From NCBI RefSeq assembly GCF_002240415.1, contig NZ_CP020028.1, forward strand, positions 5,331,501 through 5,395,500: a stretch of 64,000 bases of DNA, written 5' to 3'. The notes below the pieces were generated by a model. That model was not told the DNA's origin. It did no database searches and was given only the letters and a program-made list of their open reading frames with translations. Below, one piece after another: positions 8,993 to 17,379 of the stretch. Position 1 is the first letter of the stretch. Every line of letters begins with the position of its first letter. A program made the translations under genes and the position numbers. The DNA comes from Paenibacillus kribbensis. Lineage in GTDB: Bacteria > Bacillota > Bacilli > Paenibacillales > Paenibacillaceae.

Positions 8993-9890
8993 TTAGGCAG
9001 CCAAAAGATGACTTCTGAATTCGTCAGAAGTCATCTTTTTTAATGCCCATTGGTAGCGGCCTGAGTTGTAGTAAGCAATGTAGTCATCGATGTATGCCCG
9101 TAATTCTTGAATGGTTGCGCACGATTTGTATTCCAGATCATCCTTCATATGACCGAAGAATGTTTCCATAGAGGCATTGTCCCAACAATTTCCCTTCCGA
9201 GACATGGACTGCCTGAAGCCTGCTTTACGGACCAGGAGGTGGATTTTGGGATGAGTATAGTGCATACCTTGGTCAGAGTGTAAGATAGCTTCAGGATGAA
9301 CATTGCCATCAAGCCGTTCAATTAACAACTGCAGCGTCCGCTCCACCAAGACGAGCTCCAGAGAAGGTGACAGATAGTGAGCAAGTATCTGCTTTGTTGC
9401 CCCATCCTTCACACAAGACAAGTAGGCACACTGCCCGTGACCATAGTGTAAATAGGTGATATCTGTGAGCAATACTTTTTCTGGTTCCTCTTGGTCAAAC
9501 TGACGTTCTAGCAGATTGGGACATGTCTGGTGTTCCTGAGTCGCCTTGGCCATTTTACGGTATGGGTTAGCTTGTCGAATCGTGGCCACAAGTTTGTACG
9601 TTCGCATGATCCGTCGGATCTTTTTGTGGTTCATAACAACACCGTTTTCCCGTTCAAGCCTCATTTTAATCACCTACGCTCCCATGTAGGGCATCAAGAT
9701 GCTTCTTGATGAGCGCTAAGTCATGTTCATCTGCGCGAGCTTGCAACTGGCGTCTCTCCTCGGCATGAAGCCAGCGGTAATATCCGCTCGCACTGATGTG
9801 AGACAGTTTGCACAGGTAGTGTGTCATGCGCTTTAGGTCATATTGTCGGATTGTAAGGTTGATAATCTGATAGCGCTCGGAGGGTGTCAA
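8993..9890 (-). pseudogene. IS3-family transposase OrfB, frameshifted
   Basis: The N-terminal part (9890-9666) encodes a typical OrfB start, SHISASGYYRWL. Near 9670 the frame shifts, and the rve integrase core continues to 8993. DDE residues are visible in LLTDITYLHYG, LHSDQGMHYTH and NCWDNASMETFFGHMK. Intact relatives read through this region as GYRxIKM. About 300 aa in total if repaired. Confidence 0.88.
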
Positions 9891-10253
9891 CGTTTCCTCT
9901 GCATCTTCTGCTCTTCGAGCGCTTCGAGCTTTTTTAGGAAGTCATTCTCCGCTTCGAGCAACTTGATGCGCGCTTCGGCACGCTTCAGTTTTTCTTCTGT
10001 GGACAAGTTGCTTGCTTGCGGTCTGCCCTCCTTTCCCGCGTTGCTCCTCCAAAAGAGATGCCTCCCCATGAGCAGCATAGATATTTCGCCAACGATGAAA
10101 GTTTTTCTTTGGCTTTTTGCGTCCAATGGTATCTATGTCAAAGCCTGCCCTAAGAAAAATATCCATCGGCATCTTTCCAGCTTCATAAGCCTTTACCGCT
10201 TCCAGCTTGAACTCCGGGGTGTAAGTAATGGATTTGTCCGTCACTTTTTTCAC
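9887..10253 (-). pseudogene. IS3-family OrfA (HTH), frameshifted
   Basis: The first frame encodes a helix-turn-helix (TYTPEFKLEAVKAYEAGKMP) and ends in EASLLEEQRGKG. The leucine-zipper part, STEEKLKRAEARIKLLEAEN, is in a different frame ending at 9887, so a frameshift lies around 10030-10050. Coding-like sequence (SKIFSEQEIRQLEANPN) continues upstream of 10253 without a clear start. Confidence 0.85.
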
Positions 10254-10468
10254 ATTTGGATTAGCCTCGAGCTGTCTTATCTCTTGTTCGCTGAAGATCT
10301 TTGAAGCACCTCACTTATTGTTCATGAATGTTACCTCACAATCCTCTTTATTGTTCGATTAAAACACAAATAACCCGTAAGTGGGTCACTTTCTTCAAAG
10401 TGTCCATCTTACGGGTCACAGTTCAAACCAAGGCAAGCGGTAATTTTTTATTTTTCTACAACCAAAAT

Positions 10469-10927
10469 TTATTTGAACAAATTTTGTATCAATTTCCCAT
10501 TATACCCGCTAATTATTTCGTATGAAACAATGCTATTTTTAGGATTGGCTGAATTGTATTTATAAATTACTATATTTTTCTCTCCTAAAATAGTTAATCC
10601 AAGTTTTCTTTCTTGTTTTGATCTTATAGTGATCCAGTACGAGTCGGGCGAGGGGGTACTTGAATTGGATTTTTTTAACTGTACCCGCGAAAATTCATTT
10701 ATTATTTGATGAATTTCTTTAGGATCTGACACAGTTATCTTTCTTTCATTTGTAGAATTATCATCTGATTTAATGATTTCAATTGTATCAATCTCTTCCA
10801 GATTCACTTGCCCCAAAGCTGCATCTTTAAAGGTTATAGTCGATTTAGACGCAAAAATGGCTCCTGCAACAACTATTACTACGAAAATTATTATGAAACT
10901 TAGAACGTATTTTTTTTGTATTTTCAT
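10469..10927 (-). CDS. Membrane-anchored hypothetical protein
   Basis: A 152-aa protein with a short basic N-terminus and one hydrophobic span (residues 9-26, VLSFIIIFVVIVVAGAIF), then a soluble domain of alternating strands. Start ATG 10927 follows AAGGAGGACTTT. No lipobox Cys is present, so it is probably an N-terminally anchored extracytoplasmic protein. It converges on the split terminator at 8933-10455, whose right arm lies just past its 3' end. The family is not recognised. Confidence 0.75.
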   Translation of the reverse strand: MKIQKKYVLSFIIIFVVIVVAGAIFASKSTITFKDAALGQVNLEEIDTIEIIKSDDNSTNERKITVSDPKEIHQIINEFSRVQLKKSNSSTPSPDSYWITIRSKQERKLGLTILGEKNIVIYKYNSANPKNSIVSYEIISGYNGKLIQNLFK

Positions 10928-11298
10928 AAAGTCCTCCTTATAAAATCATATGTATATAATATACCATTATTATCAAAAAATATTACCATGATTTTATAAT
11001 AATATGCTAGACTTTTCAATTATTGATGATAGTTCCATCTGTAAATCGAACTGACTGCGAGTGCCTTTGTAGGCAATTATCATCGATCCAAAAGTGAAGC
11101 TAAGCAAGCCGGTTACTGTAAGGCAATTTGGATCTCGCATCAAGGCGAGCGCTCTTAGGTCTAAAACTTATTTTTATCAGAGCTTTTCATGGGACTTCAG
11201 CCGGATTTAAACAATCAAAAAACAATAGGAAACTATATTTTTTTGCTATATAGGAACATTTGTTTTTTTAATGGTTGTTAAATGGAATTTGATAACTC
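10928..11298. other. AT-rich intergenic stretch
   Basis: Between divergent genes. An open frame at about 11075-11205 includes LSKPVTVRQFGSRIKAS, faintly like the frames near 6.2 kb and 12.1 kb, but has no start or ribosome binding site. No other feature is supportable. Confidence 0.3.
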
Positions 11299-11334
11299 CC
11301 TCCCTTATATACACGTATAAGAATATAAGGGAGG
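11299..11334 (+). promoter_or_regulatory. Hairpin sequestering the ribosome binding site
   Basis: CCTCCCTTATAT (11299-11310) is perfectly complementary to ATATAAGGGAGG (11323-11334), around a 12-nt loop. The right arm contains the Shine-Dalgarno GGGAGG of the sigma-like gene that starts at 11345. The folded RNA should block translation; opening by temperature, protein or RNA is inference. Confidence 0.75.
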
Positions 11335-11344
11335 TAAATTTCCG

Positions 11345-11677
11345 ATGGGTGCCATTGAACATTATCGACGCGAGCTTTATAGAATCGCTTGGCGAATGCA
11401 GTATAGGGAAAAACGTGATCGGAAACGTGAAGTATCTATGGAATGTAATCCTAACCTTTTTCACCCCTCTTTTTCTGAGGAATCTGATAACAAGGTAATG
11501 ATAAAATTTTATATTAATAAATTAACGTGTGAAGTAAGCAAAAAAGTCATCTATGAAGTTTACATAAATGATAAAACAGAAGCCCAAGTTGCCAGAGAAC
11601 TTAAAATCACTCAGCAGGCGGTGAACAAATGGAAAAAGAAAGCTCTTCGCGAATTATGTCAGATGATGAGTTTATGA
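11345..11677 (+). CDS. SigO-like sigma-70 region-4 protein
   Basis: A 110-aa basic protein whose C-terminal half is a sigma region-4 helix-turn-helix (INDKTEAQVARELKITQQAV then NKWKKKALREL). There is no region 2, so it cannot act as a full sigma factor alone. It overlaps the next gene, which supplies a region-2-like segment, by 49 bp. That matches the SigO/RsoA two-subunit sigma arrangement of B. subtilis; the functional match is inferred. Its ribosome binding site is buried in the hairpin at 11299-11334. A phage-type late regulator is the main alternative. Confidence 0.7.
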   Translation: MGAIEHYRRELYRIAWRMQYREKRDRKREVSMECNPNLFHPSFSEESDNKVMIKFYINKLTCEVSKKVIYEVYINDKTEAQVARELKITQQAVNKWKKKALRELCQMMSL

Positions 11678-11844
11678 AATTAGTAAAACTTGCCCAAACA
11701 GAATCTGATGTAGAAGCCATGAATGCAATTTTTCAATATTTCGATCAAGATATTAAACGATTAAGCAAATTTATCCGTATGCCAGAAGAGGATGCCATCC
11801 AAAATATGAAAACTGAACTCCTTGAGCTCATTATGAAAAAATAA
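11629..11844 (+). CDS. RsoA-like sigma region-2 partner protein
   Basis: A 71-aa acidic helical protein containing DEFMKLVKLAQTESDVEAMN followed by AIFQYFDQDIKRLSKFI, the pattern of HTH_16/RsoA-type proteins (short sigma region 1.2-2.1). It overlaps the upstream sigma-like gene by 49 bp. A shorter start at 11656 is possible, but neither start has a strong ribosome binding site, which suggests translational coupling. A strong terminator overlaps its stop codon. Confidence 0.68.
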   Translation: MEKESSSRIMSDDEFMKLVKLAQTESDVEAMNAIFQYFDQDIKRLSKFIRMPEEDAIQNMKTELLELIMKK

Positions 11845-11878
11845 AGAAAATCCCCCCTCTAGAGGGGATTTTCTTTAT
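11841..11878 (+). terminator. Terminator of the SigO/RsoA-like pair
   Basis: ATAAAGAAAATCCCC pairs perfectly with GGGGATTTTCTTTAT over an 8-nt loop. The T-rich right arm serves as the release tract. Confidence 0.88.
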
Positions 11879-12480
11879 GGTGATACGGGGAGAATCAAAG
11901 CAGTAGACGCCAGAACTTTGGATATATGTCTGCTGCATGTAAAAATTTTGATTGGGAGAAACTATACTTCATAAAAGTGAGATTAATTAAAATATATAAT
12001 TAGTCAGTTTGTGAATTCTTATGCTGGTCAGATGATCGGAATGAATAAAGATGTTTCTGGAAAACCGGGAACGTCTTTTTTAGCGTTACTCGTGCCTGGC
12101 ATTTTCCACGGCACAATTGTTCGTGTTCCGAAGCAATTTGGATCTCATGCCAACTCCTGTAGCTGACTTGTTTTCATTCAAAAAACGAACATTATACTTG
12201 TGTCGAAATGCCAGTATTGGAACAATCCAAATAAGAACCCTTCCGCCAACGATTCAAGCTAACCGAGCAAAAATGGCTGGATTGGATTGACCACTCATTC
12301 AAGAAGGACTCTTCATAGCAGGACAGTCGCAAGTGGTCTGTGGCACCTTTTAAAACATTCAGGGCCAAGCTACGAAAATGGAAGAAATACAAAGCTCCAC
12401 AGTGATGAAAAAAAGTGTGCATTGTGCTACAATACTTGAGTTGTATCGGGATACATTTAGGGAAGGGTAAGTGAAACGCC
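11879..12480. other. Long intergenic region with coding relics
   Basis: Near 12037-12170 a frame reads VPGIFHGTIVRVPKQFGSHA, resembling the relic near 6.2 kb. Between about 12210 and 12405 a plus-strand frame broken by two stops reads PFRQRFKLTEQKWLDWIDHS and then VAPFKTFRAKLRKWKKYK, which looks like a decayed basic protein. A TACAAT -10-like box lies at 12429-12434, ahead of the uridine kinase. Confidence 0.35.
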
Positions 12481-13116
12481 ATGCTTATTATTGGTATTGC
12501 CGGCGGTACAGGTTCCGGTAAATCGACGGTAGCACGTGCTGTCGTTGAGCGTCTGGGATCTAATAAAGTGACTTTCATATCTCAGGATAACTACTATAAA
12601 GACAATTCACATCTGAGCTATGACGAGCGTGCTCTGGTCAATTATGATCATCCGTTTGCCTTTGACAATGACTTGCTTATCGAGCATCTCCAATGTCTGA
12701 AAAAAGGACAAGCGACTCAAGCGCCAGTGTATGACTTTACGGTTCATGCTCGTTCCACCGATGAGACGGTAGAGCTTCTGCCGAATCATATCGTTATGCT
12801 GGAGGGTCTGCACGTGCTGTCTGACGAAAAGCTCCGCAGCCTGCTCGACATTAAAGTGTTTGTGGATACTGACCCTGATGTGCGTATTCTTCGTCGGGTG
12901 CTTCGAGATATCGAGGAGCGCGGCCGCACCATCCATTCGATCCACGATCACTATTTGACTACGGTTAAGCCTATGCATGAGGCCTTCATTGAGCCTTCCA
13001 AGAAATACGCGGACCTCATCCTTCCTGAGGGAGGACATAATGAGGTCGGTATTCAACTGCTATCTATTTTGACTGAAAAATATTTGGCAGGGGATCGGAC
13101 GTGGGGGACTGTATAA
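12481..13116 (+). CDS. udk: Uridine kinase
   Basis: A 211-aa cytoplasmic kinase that phosphorylates uridine and cytidine to UMP and CMP in pyrimidine salvage. The P-loop GGTGSGKST is at residues 8-16. The uridine-kinase signatures QDNYYKD, NYDHPFAFD and the Arg-rich lid RILRRVLRDIEERGRT are present. The length is usual for Udk. Start ATG 12481 follows GGGAAGGGTAAG. It is monocistronic, ending at a strong bidirectional terminator. Confidence 0.95.
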   Translation: MLIIGIAGGTGSGKSTVARAVVERLGSNKVTFISQDNYYKDNSHLSYDERALVNYDHPFAFDNDLLIEHLQCLKKGQATQAPVYDFTVHARSTDETVELLPNHIVMLEGLHVLSDEKLRSLLDIKVFVDTDPDVRILRRVLRDIEERGRTIHSIHDHYLTTVKPMHEAFIEPSKKYADLILPEGGHNEVGIQLLSILTEKYLAGDRTWGTV

Positions 13117-13119
13117 AAG

Positions 13120-13178
13120 AAGAAAGCGCTCCTTGGAGGAAGTCATACGATGACTTCCACTCCGAGGGGCGCTTCTTA
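13120..13178. terminator. Bidirectional double-stem terminator
   Basis: The outer stem AAGAAAGCGCTCC...TTGGAG pairs with CTCCGAGGGGCGCTTCTT. An inner stem GAAGTCAT/ATGACTTC closes a 3-nt loop. It lies between convergent udk and the P-loop gene. Confidence 0.85.
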
Positions 13179-13197
13179 TGTTTTCGCCAAACCTGAA

Positions 13198-13788
13198 CTA
13201 CAAAGAGGTTGCTGTATTTTTGAAGGAAAGTGTATTGTGCAGCCTGTTCTTGTCTACTTCAGCAGGACTATTATCAAAATGCCGGATGTCAATGTCTTCC
13301 CATAGGCACCTTCTGGCACGGATTCCTTCCACAAAAGCATCCCAGTGGGCAAATTTCCATTCATCCCGCTCCAATCCACGGGCTTTCATCCTTTCTTTTA
13401 ATATATCAAAATCCACATCCACCTGTAATACAAGCGGTCTGACATGATGCCAGTCGTATTTTTCTTTTAATTCCCTAATGTAATCTTTGTTAGAAAAATA
13501 ACCGAGAAACGGTGCATCCAAAACAACGGATCGACCCAATTGAAGGTTGTCATTGGCTACATCCAGCAGGGTCTGGTATTCAAGAGGCATGATCGTATCG
13601 CTATAAAAAGTGTTGCCGTCACGCTCATGAGGCGAGTATCCTTTGGACTCCAGCAGTAGGCCCGTGAACTTGTTGCAGATGATATCTTTATCCAAATAAG
13701 TAAAATGATATTCTGTAGCAATGAGCTTGCCAATCGTTGATTTACCTGAACTGGCAGCCCCGATTAAAAATATAGCTGTAGGTTGCAT
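13198..13788 (-). CDS. AAA/P-loop kinase-like ATP-binding protein
   Basis: A 196-aa protein with Walker A GAASSGKST near residue 10. An AYLDKD-type segment and later Arg-rich lid residues (LKERMKARGLERDE) are typical of shikimate/adenylate kinase-like or Zeta-like small-molecule kinases. The open frame extends to 13845, but AAGGAGG 8 nt ahead of the ATG at 13788 fixes the start. It stands alone; the substrate cannot be predicted. Confidence 0.8.
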   Translation of the reverse strand: MQPTAIFLIGAASSGKSTIGKLIATEYHFTYLDKDIICNKFTGLLLESKGYSPHERDGNTFYSDTIMPLEYQTLLDVANDNLQLGRSVVLDAPFLGYFSNKDYIRELKEKYDWHHVRPLVLQVDVDFDILKERMKARGLERDEWKFAHWDAFVEGIRARRCLWEDIDIRHFDNSPAEVDKNRLHNTLSFKNTATSL

Positions 13789-13935
13789 CCATAATTCCTC
13801 CTTATAACCCGCAATCTGTATTTCGGGGTTGTCGCACATTTTCATGAATTAAGGCCTTAAATGTATACGGTTTCAATCGTTAGATTAGCCCCACCTATAG
13901 GGTACACATCAAGGAGCTGCTCAAAACCCTTCTTT

Positions 13936-13951
13936 GTTCGCATATGCGAAC
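13936..13951. promoter_or_regulatory. Perfect 16-bp palindrome, IclR-type operator
   Basis: GTTCGCATATGCGAAC, nearly identical in core to the palindrome at 14108-14125 in the leader of the IclR gene. Two such sites about 170 bp apart suggest cooperative or looping autoregulation. Confidence 0.75.
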
Positions 13952-14050
13952 CATATTCGCAATATTGAATTTATTTTTTATTTAGATTATAACGTTTTCA
14001 TAAGAAATTCAATCCCATATCGACATAAATAAAATATTTTGTAAAGGTTA

Positions 14051-14080
14051 TTGATCTCTTTCGTCAGGCTGTACTATAAT
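14051..14080 (+). promoter_or_regulatory. Candidate sigma-A promoter of the IclR operon
   Basis: TTGATC (14051-14056), an 18-bp spacer and TATAAT (14075-14080). Transcription would begin about 10 bp before the operators at 14090-14125. Confidence 0.6.
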
Positions 14081-14089
14081 AAACCCAAA

Positions 14090-14125
14090 GTTCGAATTAA
14101 TGAACACGGTTCGTATATGCGAACC
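14090..14125. promoter_or_regulatory. Tandem palindromic operators in the IclR leader
   Basis: GTTCGAATTAATGAAC (14090-14105) and GGTTCGTATATGCGAACC (14108-14125) lie side by side just downstream of the promoter and before the start codon, a roadblock position for autorepression. Confidence 0.75.
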
Positions 14126-14144
14126 GAAAATTAAAGGAGATTGC

Positions 14145-14933
14145 ATGGAAAATTTTAAGCTGAATAAATCAGCCGAAAGGGTTGTCGATCTTCTGGTCCT
14201 GTTATCCAATAGCAGTTCCCCTCTGACACTGAACGAAATTTGCAAGACGTTGGGGCTGCCCAAAAGCAGCGCCTTCGAACTGGTGCAGACATTACTCTAT
14301 AAAAACTTTATTGAGCTGGATGATCCGCGCCTGAAGACTTATCGTTTGGGCATTGGTGCCTTTGAAGCAGGTATTTCTTATTTATCCAATATGGGCATCC
14401 CCCATCTGGCCAGACCGCTGTTGCAGGAGCTGAACAGACAGACGGGCAGCACTGTTTTTCTTGGAGTCGAGGATAAAGGGCAGATCGTGTATTTGGATAA
14501 GGCGGAAAATTACTCTGTTATGAGACCGACAGCAAAGCTAGGCTCGCGAAGATTCATACACACCACAGGAATCGGCAAAGCACTTTTGGCAGCGTTACCA
14601 ACGGAAAAGATCCAGTTTATTCTGGGAGATGGAGAAATTCCGGCCAAAACACAATACTCGAAGGTAACGCTACAGGAAATTTTGCAGGATATGGCGGAAA
14701 TTCGGGCGCGTGGCTACTCCATTGATGACAGGGAAGACAATCTGGAAATGTATTGCATCGGTTCTGCGATATATGACCAATGGAATCAGCCGGTGGCAGC
14801 GATTAGTGTGGCGAGTATGTACTCTACCATGACGCCGGAGCGCGAGAGTATGATCGTCAAGCTGGTCAAGGAAACAGCGCTAAAGCTGTCCAACCAGTTG
14901 GGGTACCGTGGTGAACGGCTGTATAACGATTAG
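14145..14933 (+). CDS. IclR-family regulator, KdgR-like
   Basis: A 262-aa repressor with a winged helix-turn-helix at about residues 10-75 (LNEICKTLGLPKSSAFELVQ) and a GAF-like IclR effector domain to the end. AAAGGAG upstream fixes ATG 14145 rather than the in-frame ATG at 14100. It is 12 bp ahead of a KDPG aldolase gene and upstream of an ACS-family transporter, so the likely ligand is a sugar acid or 2-keto-3-deoxygluconate compound. Palindromes at 13936, 14090 and 14108 are the predicted operators. Confidence 0.88.
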   Translation: MENFKLNKSAERVVDLLVLLSNSSSPLTLNEICKTLGLPKSSAFELVQTLLYKNFIELDDPRLKTYRLGIGAFEAGISYLSNMGIPHLARPLLQELNRQTGSTVFLGVEDKGQIVYLDKAENYSVMRPTAKLGSRRFIHTTGIGKALLAALPTEKIQFILGDGEIPAKTQYSKVTLQEILQDMAEIRARGYSIDDREDNLEMYCIGSAIYDQWNQPVAAISVASMYSTMTPERESMIVKLVKETALKLSNQLGYRGERLYND

Positions 14934-14945
14934 GAGGATACGTTG

Positions 14946-15596
14946 ATGTGGAAGAAGTTCAATAATCTCAAGAAAATAGCAGACACAGGCATTGTGCTGA
15001 TCATTCGTTTGGACAGCGAGCAAGAGGCTCTGGCCGTAGCAGAAGCAGCCGTAAAAGGCGGTATTAAGGCGCTGGAAATCACCATGAGCGTGCCAAATGC
15101 GCTTCATGTCATTCAAACACTGGCAGAAAAATATCGTGAAGAAGGCGTTCTTGTCGGTGCTGGAACCATATTGGATGCCGAAACGGCAAGAGCGGCTATT
15201 CTTGCGGGGGCAGAGCTTCTGGTAAGCCCGCAGCTCAATCCCGAAATGATCAAAATGGCCAACCGTTATCAGGCCGTGACGATTAGTGGCGCTTTTACCC
15301 CGACGGAAGTATTGGAAACATTAGAGGCCGGAGCTGACATCGTCAAGCTTTTCCCAGCCGAAGTGTTAGGCCCGCAATATGTAAAATCGGTTACCGCTCC
15401 ATTATCTCAAGCTCCCATCGCCCCTACTGGAGGTGTAACTCCGCAAAATGTGCATGAATGGCTGCAAGCTGGCTGCATCGGAGTTGGCGTAGGAAGCTAT
15501 ATCACCAAGGCTGCGCAAAAAGACGGGGATTACAGTAAAGTTACGGCGGCTGCCAAGGAATTTCTGGAGGCAGTTGCGGCGGCGCGTTCCATATAA
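14946..15596 (+). CDS. eda: KDPG/KHG aldolase
   Basis: A 216-aa class I aldolase that splits 2-keto-3-deoxy-6-phosphogluconate (and/or 4-hydroxy-2-oxoglutarate) to pyruvate plus aldehyde. The Schiff-base Lys is in DIVKLFPAE (K134) and the catalytic Glu in ALEITM (E44); the phosphate loop GGVTPQN is present. AGGAGG with 8-nt spacing favours ATG 14946 over TTG 14943. It is probably co-transcribed with the IclR gene. No KDG kinase is beside it, so that step must be encoded elsewhere or the enzyme serves KHG. Confidence 0.92.
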   Translation: MWKKFNNLKKIADTGIVLIIRLDSEQEALAVAEAAVKGGIKALEITMSVPNALHVIQTLAEKYREEGVLVGAGTILDAETARAAILAGAELLVSPQLNPEMIKMANRYQAVTISGAFTPTEVLETLEAGADIVKLFPAEVLGPQYVKSVTAPLSQAPIAPTGGVTPQNVHEWLQAGCIGVGVGSYITKAAQKDGDYSKVTAAAKEFLEAVAAARSI

Positions 15597-15646
15597 AATC
15601 CCAAATGGCTGAGCCTGTATAGATCGCATTAGCAGGATATGCGGCA

Positions 15647-15703
15647 TCACAACGATCAATAGCTGGCCTTCGGATTTTCCGAAAGCTGCAAGCATCGTTG
15701 TGA
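15647..15703. repeat. Large imperfect hairpin between aldolase and transporter
   Basis: TCACAACGAT (15647-15656) is exactly complementary to ATCGTTGTGA (15694-15703). An inner TTCGG/CCGAA stem closes on ATTTT. There is no T-tract, so it may be an mRNA processing or stability element separating expression of the two genes. Confidence 0.65.
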
Positions 15704-15762
15704 ATCGCCCATATCAAACAGAGCTAAGAAATTCTCGAAATGAATTGGATGACTAGTAAAAA

Positions 15763-15776
15763 TGTAAACGTATACA
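15763..15776. promoter_or_regulatory. cre-like site upstream of the transporter
   Basis: TGTAAACGTATACA matches the CcpA cre consensus TGWAARCGYTWWCW with one mismatch, 27 bp before the transporter start. Catabolite repression is inferred. Confidence 0.5.
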
Positions 15777-15802
15777 TCATAGATCAAGGAGCGTGAGCTT
15801 TC

Positions 15803-17113
15803 ATGAGCAAAATCGAGAATACCCGTGTAACACCTGGAGGGCAACCCAAAAAGGTGGGCCTGCGTTGGGGCATTATTTTACTGCTTCTGCTCGGGGCCGT
15901 CGTCAACTATCTGGACCGATCTAATTTAAGTATCGCGAATACGACCATCGCAGCGGAATTTGGACTATCCTCTACACAGATGGGTCTACTGCTGTCTGCC
16001 TTTCTCTGGCCTTATGCCTTGGCTAATCTCCCGGCAGGATGGCTTGTTGACCGCTTCGGTCCGAAGAAAATGTTCTCATGGGCTTCCGGACTGTGGTCAG
16101 TTGCAACCATCGTCAGTGCTTTTGTAAATTCCTATTCTCTGCTATATGCCATGCGTATGCTGCTCGGTGTATCGGAATCTCCGTTCTTCACTTCAGGGCT
16201 TAAAGTAACCGAAAGATGGTTTGCTAAAAGTGAAAGAGGACTCCCAACCTCTATTATTAATACAGGCTCGCAAATTGCCAATGCTATTGCTCCGCCCCTG
16301 CTGACTGTGCTTATGCTAACCATGACCTGGAGAGGCATGTTTATCTTCGTCGGTGCAATTGGATTGATTATTATGCTGATCTGGCTGAAAGTCTACCGTG
16401 ATCCGACCTTTGCCGAAAAACAGGCCATCAACCAGAACGATATGACTGCAGACGCTGTTCCTGCGACGGAATCAGATGCGGCTCAACCAGAGACAAAAGC
16501 CAAATGGTCTTCTCTTTTCAAGAATTCCAGCACCTGGTTTATGATCATCGGTAATTTCGGCATCATGTTTACAATCTGGGTATATCTGACCTGGTTGCCA
16601 AGCTATCTGGAAAAGGAACAAGGCTTCACGCTGAAGGAAACCGGATGGATTGCATCCATTCCGTTTGTTGCCGGCATTATTGGTGTATTGCTGGGCGGGT
16701 TCATTTCCGACTATTTCATCCGCAAGGGGGTTGCTCCTGTAACCTCACGCAAGATACCAATTGTTGGCGGTGCTATTTTGGCGGCGTCATCTGTAGCACC
16801 GATTCCTTATATCGACAGTACAGTGGTCAGCATCGTCCTTCTCTCTATCGGTTACTTTGCTTCCCAATTGCCTTCAGGCGTCATCTGGACGTTGGCAGCT
16901 GATATTGCTCCGAGGGAACAAGTCGCATCGCTGGGCGCTATTCAAAACTTTGGTGGATTTCTAGGGGCTGCTTTAGCACCTATTGCAACCGGATACATTT
17001 TGGATACAACCGGAAGCTTTAATAATGTATTTTTACTGGGAGCATCCTTGCTCGTTATGGGAGCGATTTCATACGGGATATTCCTGAAAAAACCAATCAC
17101 TCGAGCTTCGTAA
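15803..17113 (+). CDS. MFS transporter, anion:cation symporter (hexuronate/galactonate) type
   Basis: A 436-aa 12-span permease. GAVVNYLDRSNLSIA in the first helix and WLVDRFGPKKMF in loop 2-3 are hallmarks of the ACS family (ExuT, GarP, DgoT). AAGGAG lies before ATG 15803. Next to a KdgR-like regulator and KDPG aldolase, it probably imports hexuronates, galactonate or KDG from pectin. A cre-like site and a hairpin precede it; a strong terminator follows. Confidence 0.9.
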   Translation: MSKIENTRVTPGGQPKKVGLRWGIILLLLLGAVVNYLDRSNLSIANTTIAAEFGLSSTQMGLLLSAFLWPYALANLPAGWLVDRFGPKKMFSWASGLWSVATIVSAFVNSYSLLYAMRMLLGVSESPFFTSGLKVTERWFAKSERGLPTSIINTGSQIANAIAPPLLTVLMLTMTWRGMFIFVGAIGLIIMLIWLKVYRDPTFAEKQAINQNDMTADAVPATESDAAQPETKAKWSSLFKNSSTWFMIIGNFGIMFTIWVYLTWLPSYLEKEQGFTLKETGWIASIPFVAGIIGVLLGGFISDYFIRKGVAPVTSRKIPIVGGAILAASSVAPIPYIDSTVVSIVLLSIGYFASQLPSGVIWTLAADIAPREQVASLGAIQNFGGFLGAALAPIATGYILDTTGSFNNVFLLGASLLVMGAISYGIFLKKPITRAS

Positions 17114-17156
17114 ACGATGGGTGATGCGTGAACAACGAGATGAGGCTGGTCATAGG

Positions 17157-17197
17157 AAGCAGCGGAGAAGCAGGATTGCTTTTCCGCTGCTTTTTCA
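17157..17197 (+). terminator. Terminator after the transporter gene
   Basis: AAGCAGCGGAGAAGCA pairs with TGCTTTTCCGCTGCTT, followed by T5. Confidence 0.9.
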
Positions 17198-17379
17198 CAT
17201 ATATACAGCATTTTCTCCATGTAATACTCGTTGGGCCACCAGCCGATATTAAAATATAGGCTTGGTTAAGATTTTTTTGGCTTCCCTTCTGGTTTATGTT
17301 AGCATGTAAAGATTAAATGCTTTATATTTGAACCAAGTTGGGAGCGTTGTCAAACATATGCCTCAGTTGATACAACATA

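Larger units (their letters stand above)
8949..10425 (-). mobile_element. IS3-family (IS150-like) insertion sequence
   Basis: A 1477-bp element with imperfect 32-bp terminal inverted repeats at 8949-8980 and 10394-10425; both ends begin TGAACTGTGACCC and finish GGACACTTTGAA. A 3-bp target duplication, AAC, flanks it (8946-8948 and 10426-10428), as expected for the IS150 group. It encodes OrfA and a DDE OrfB on the minus strand. Both carry frameshifts, so it is probably immobile now. Confidence 0.93.
8933..10455 (+). terminator. Rho-independent terminator split by IS insertion
   Basis: The left arm ACCGCTTGTCTT lies at 8933-8944 and the right arm AAGGCAAGCGGT at 10430-10441, followed by a T-rich tail. 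The arms are complementary with one G-T pair. With the IS and one 3-bp duplication removed, they form a 12-bp stem with a 5-nt AAACC loop. The IS element sits exactly in the loop. Confidence 0.8.

Noticed and set aside
12192..12578. 128-codon minus frame over the udk start
   Set aside because: Overlaps the conserved udk 5' end antisense; an intergenic shadow.
14946..15596. Complete Entner-Doudoroff operon
   Set aside because: Only the aldolase is here; no edd dehydratase or KDG kinase was found.
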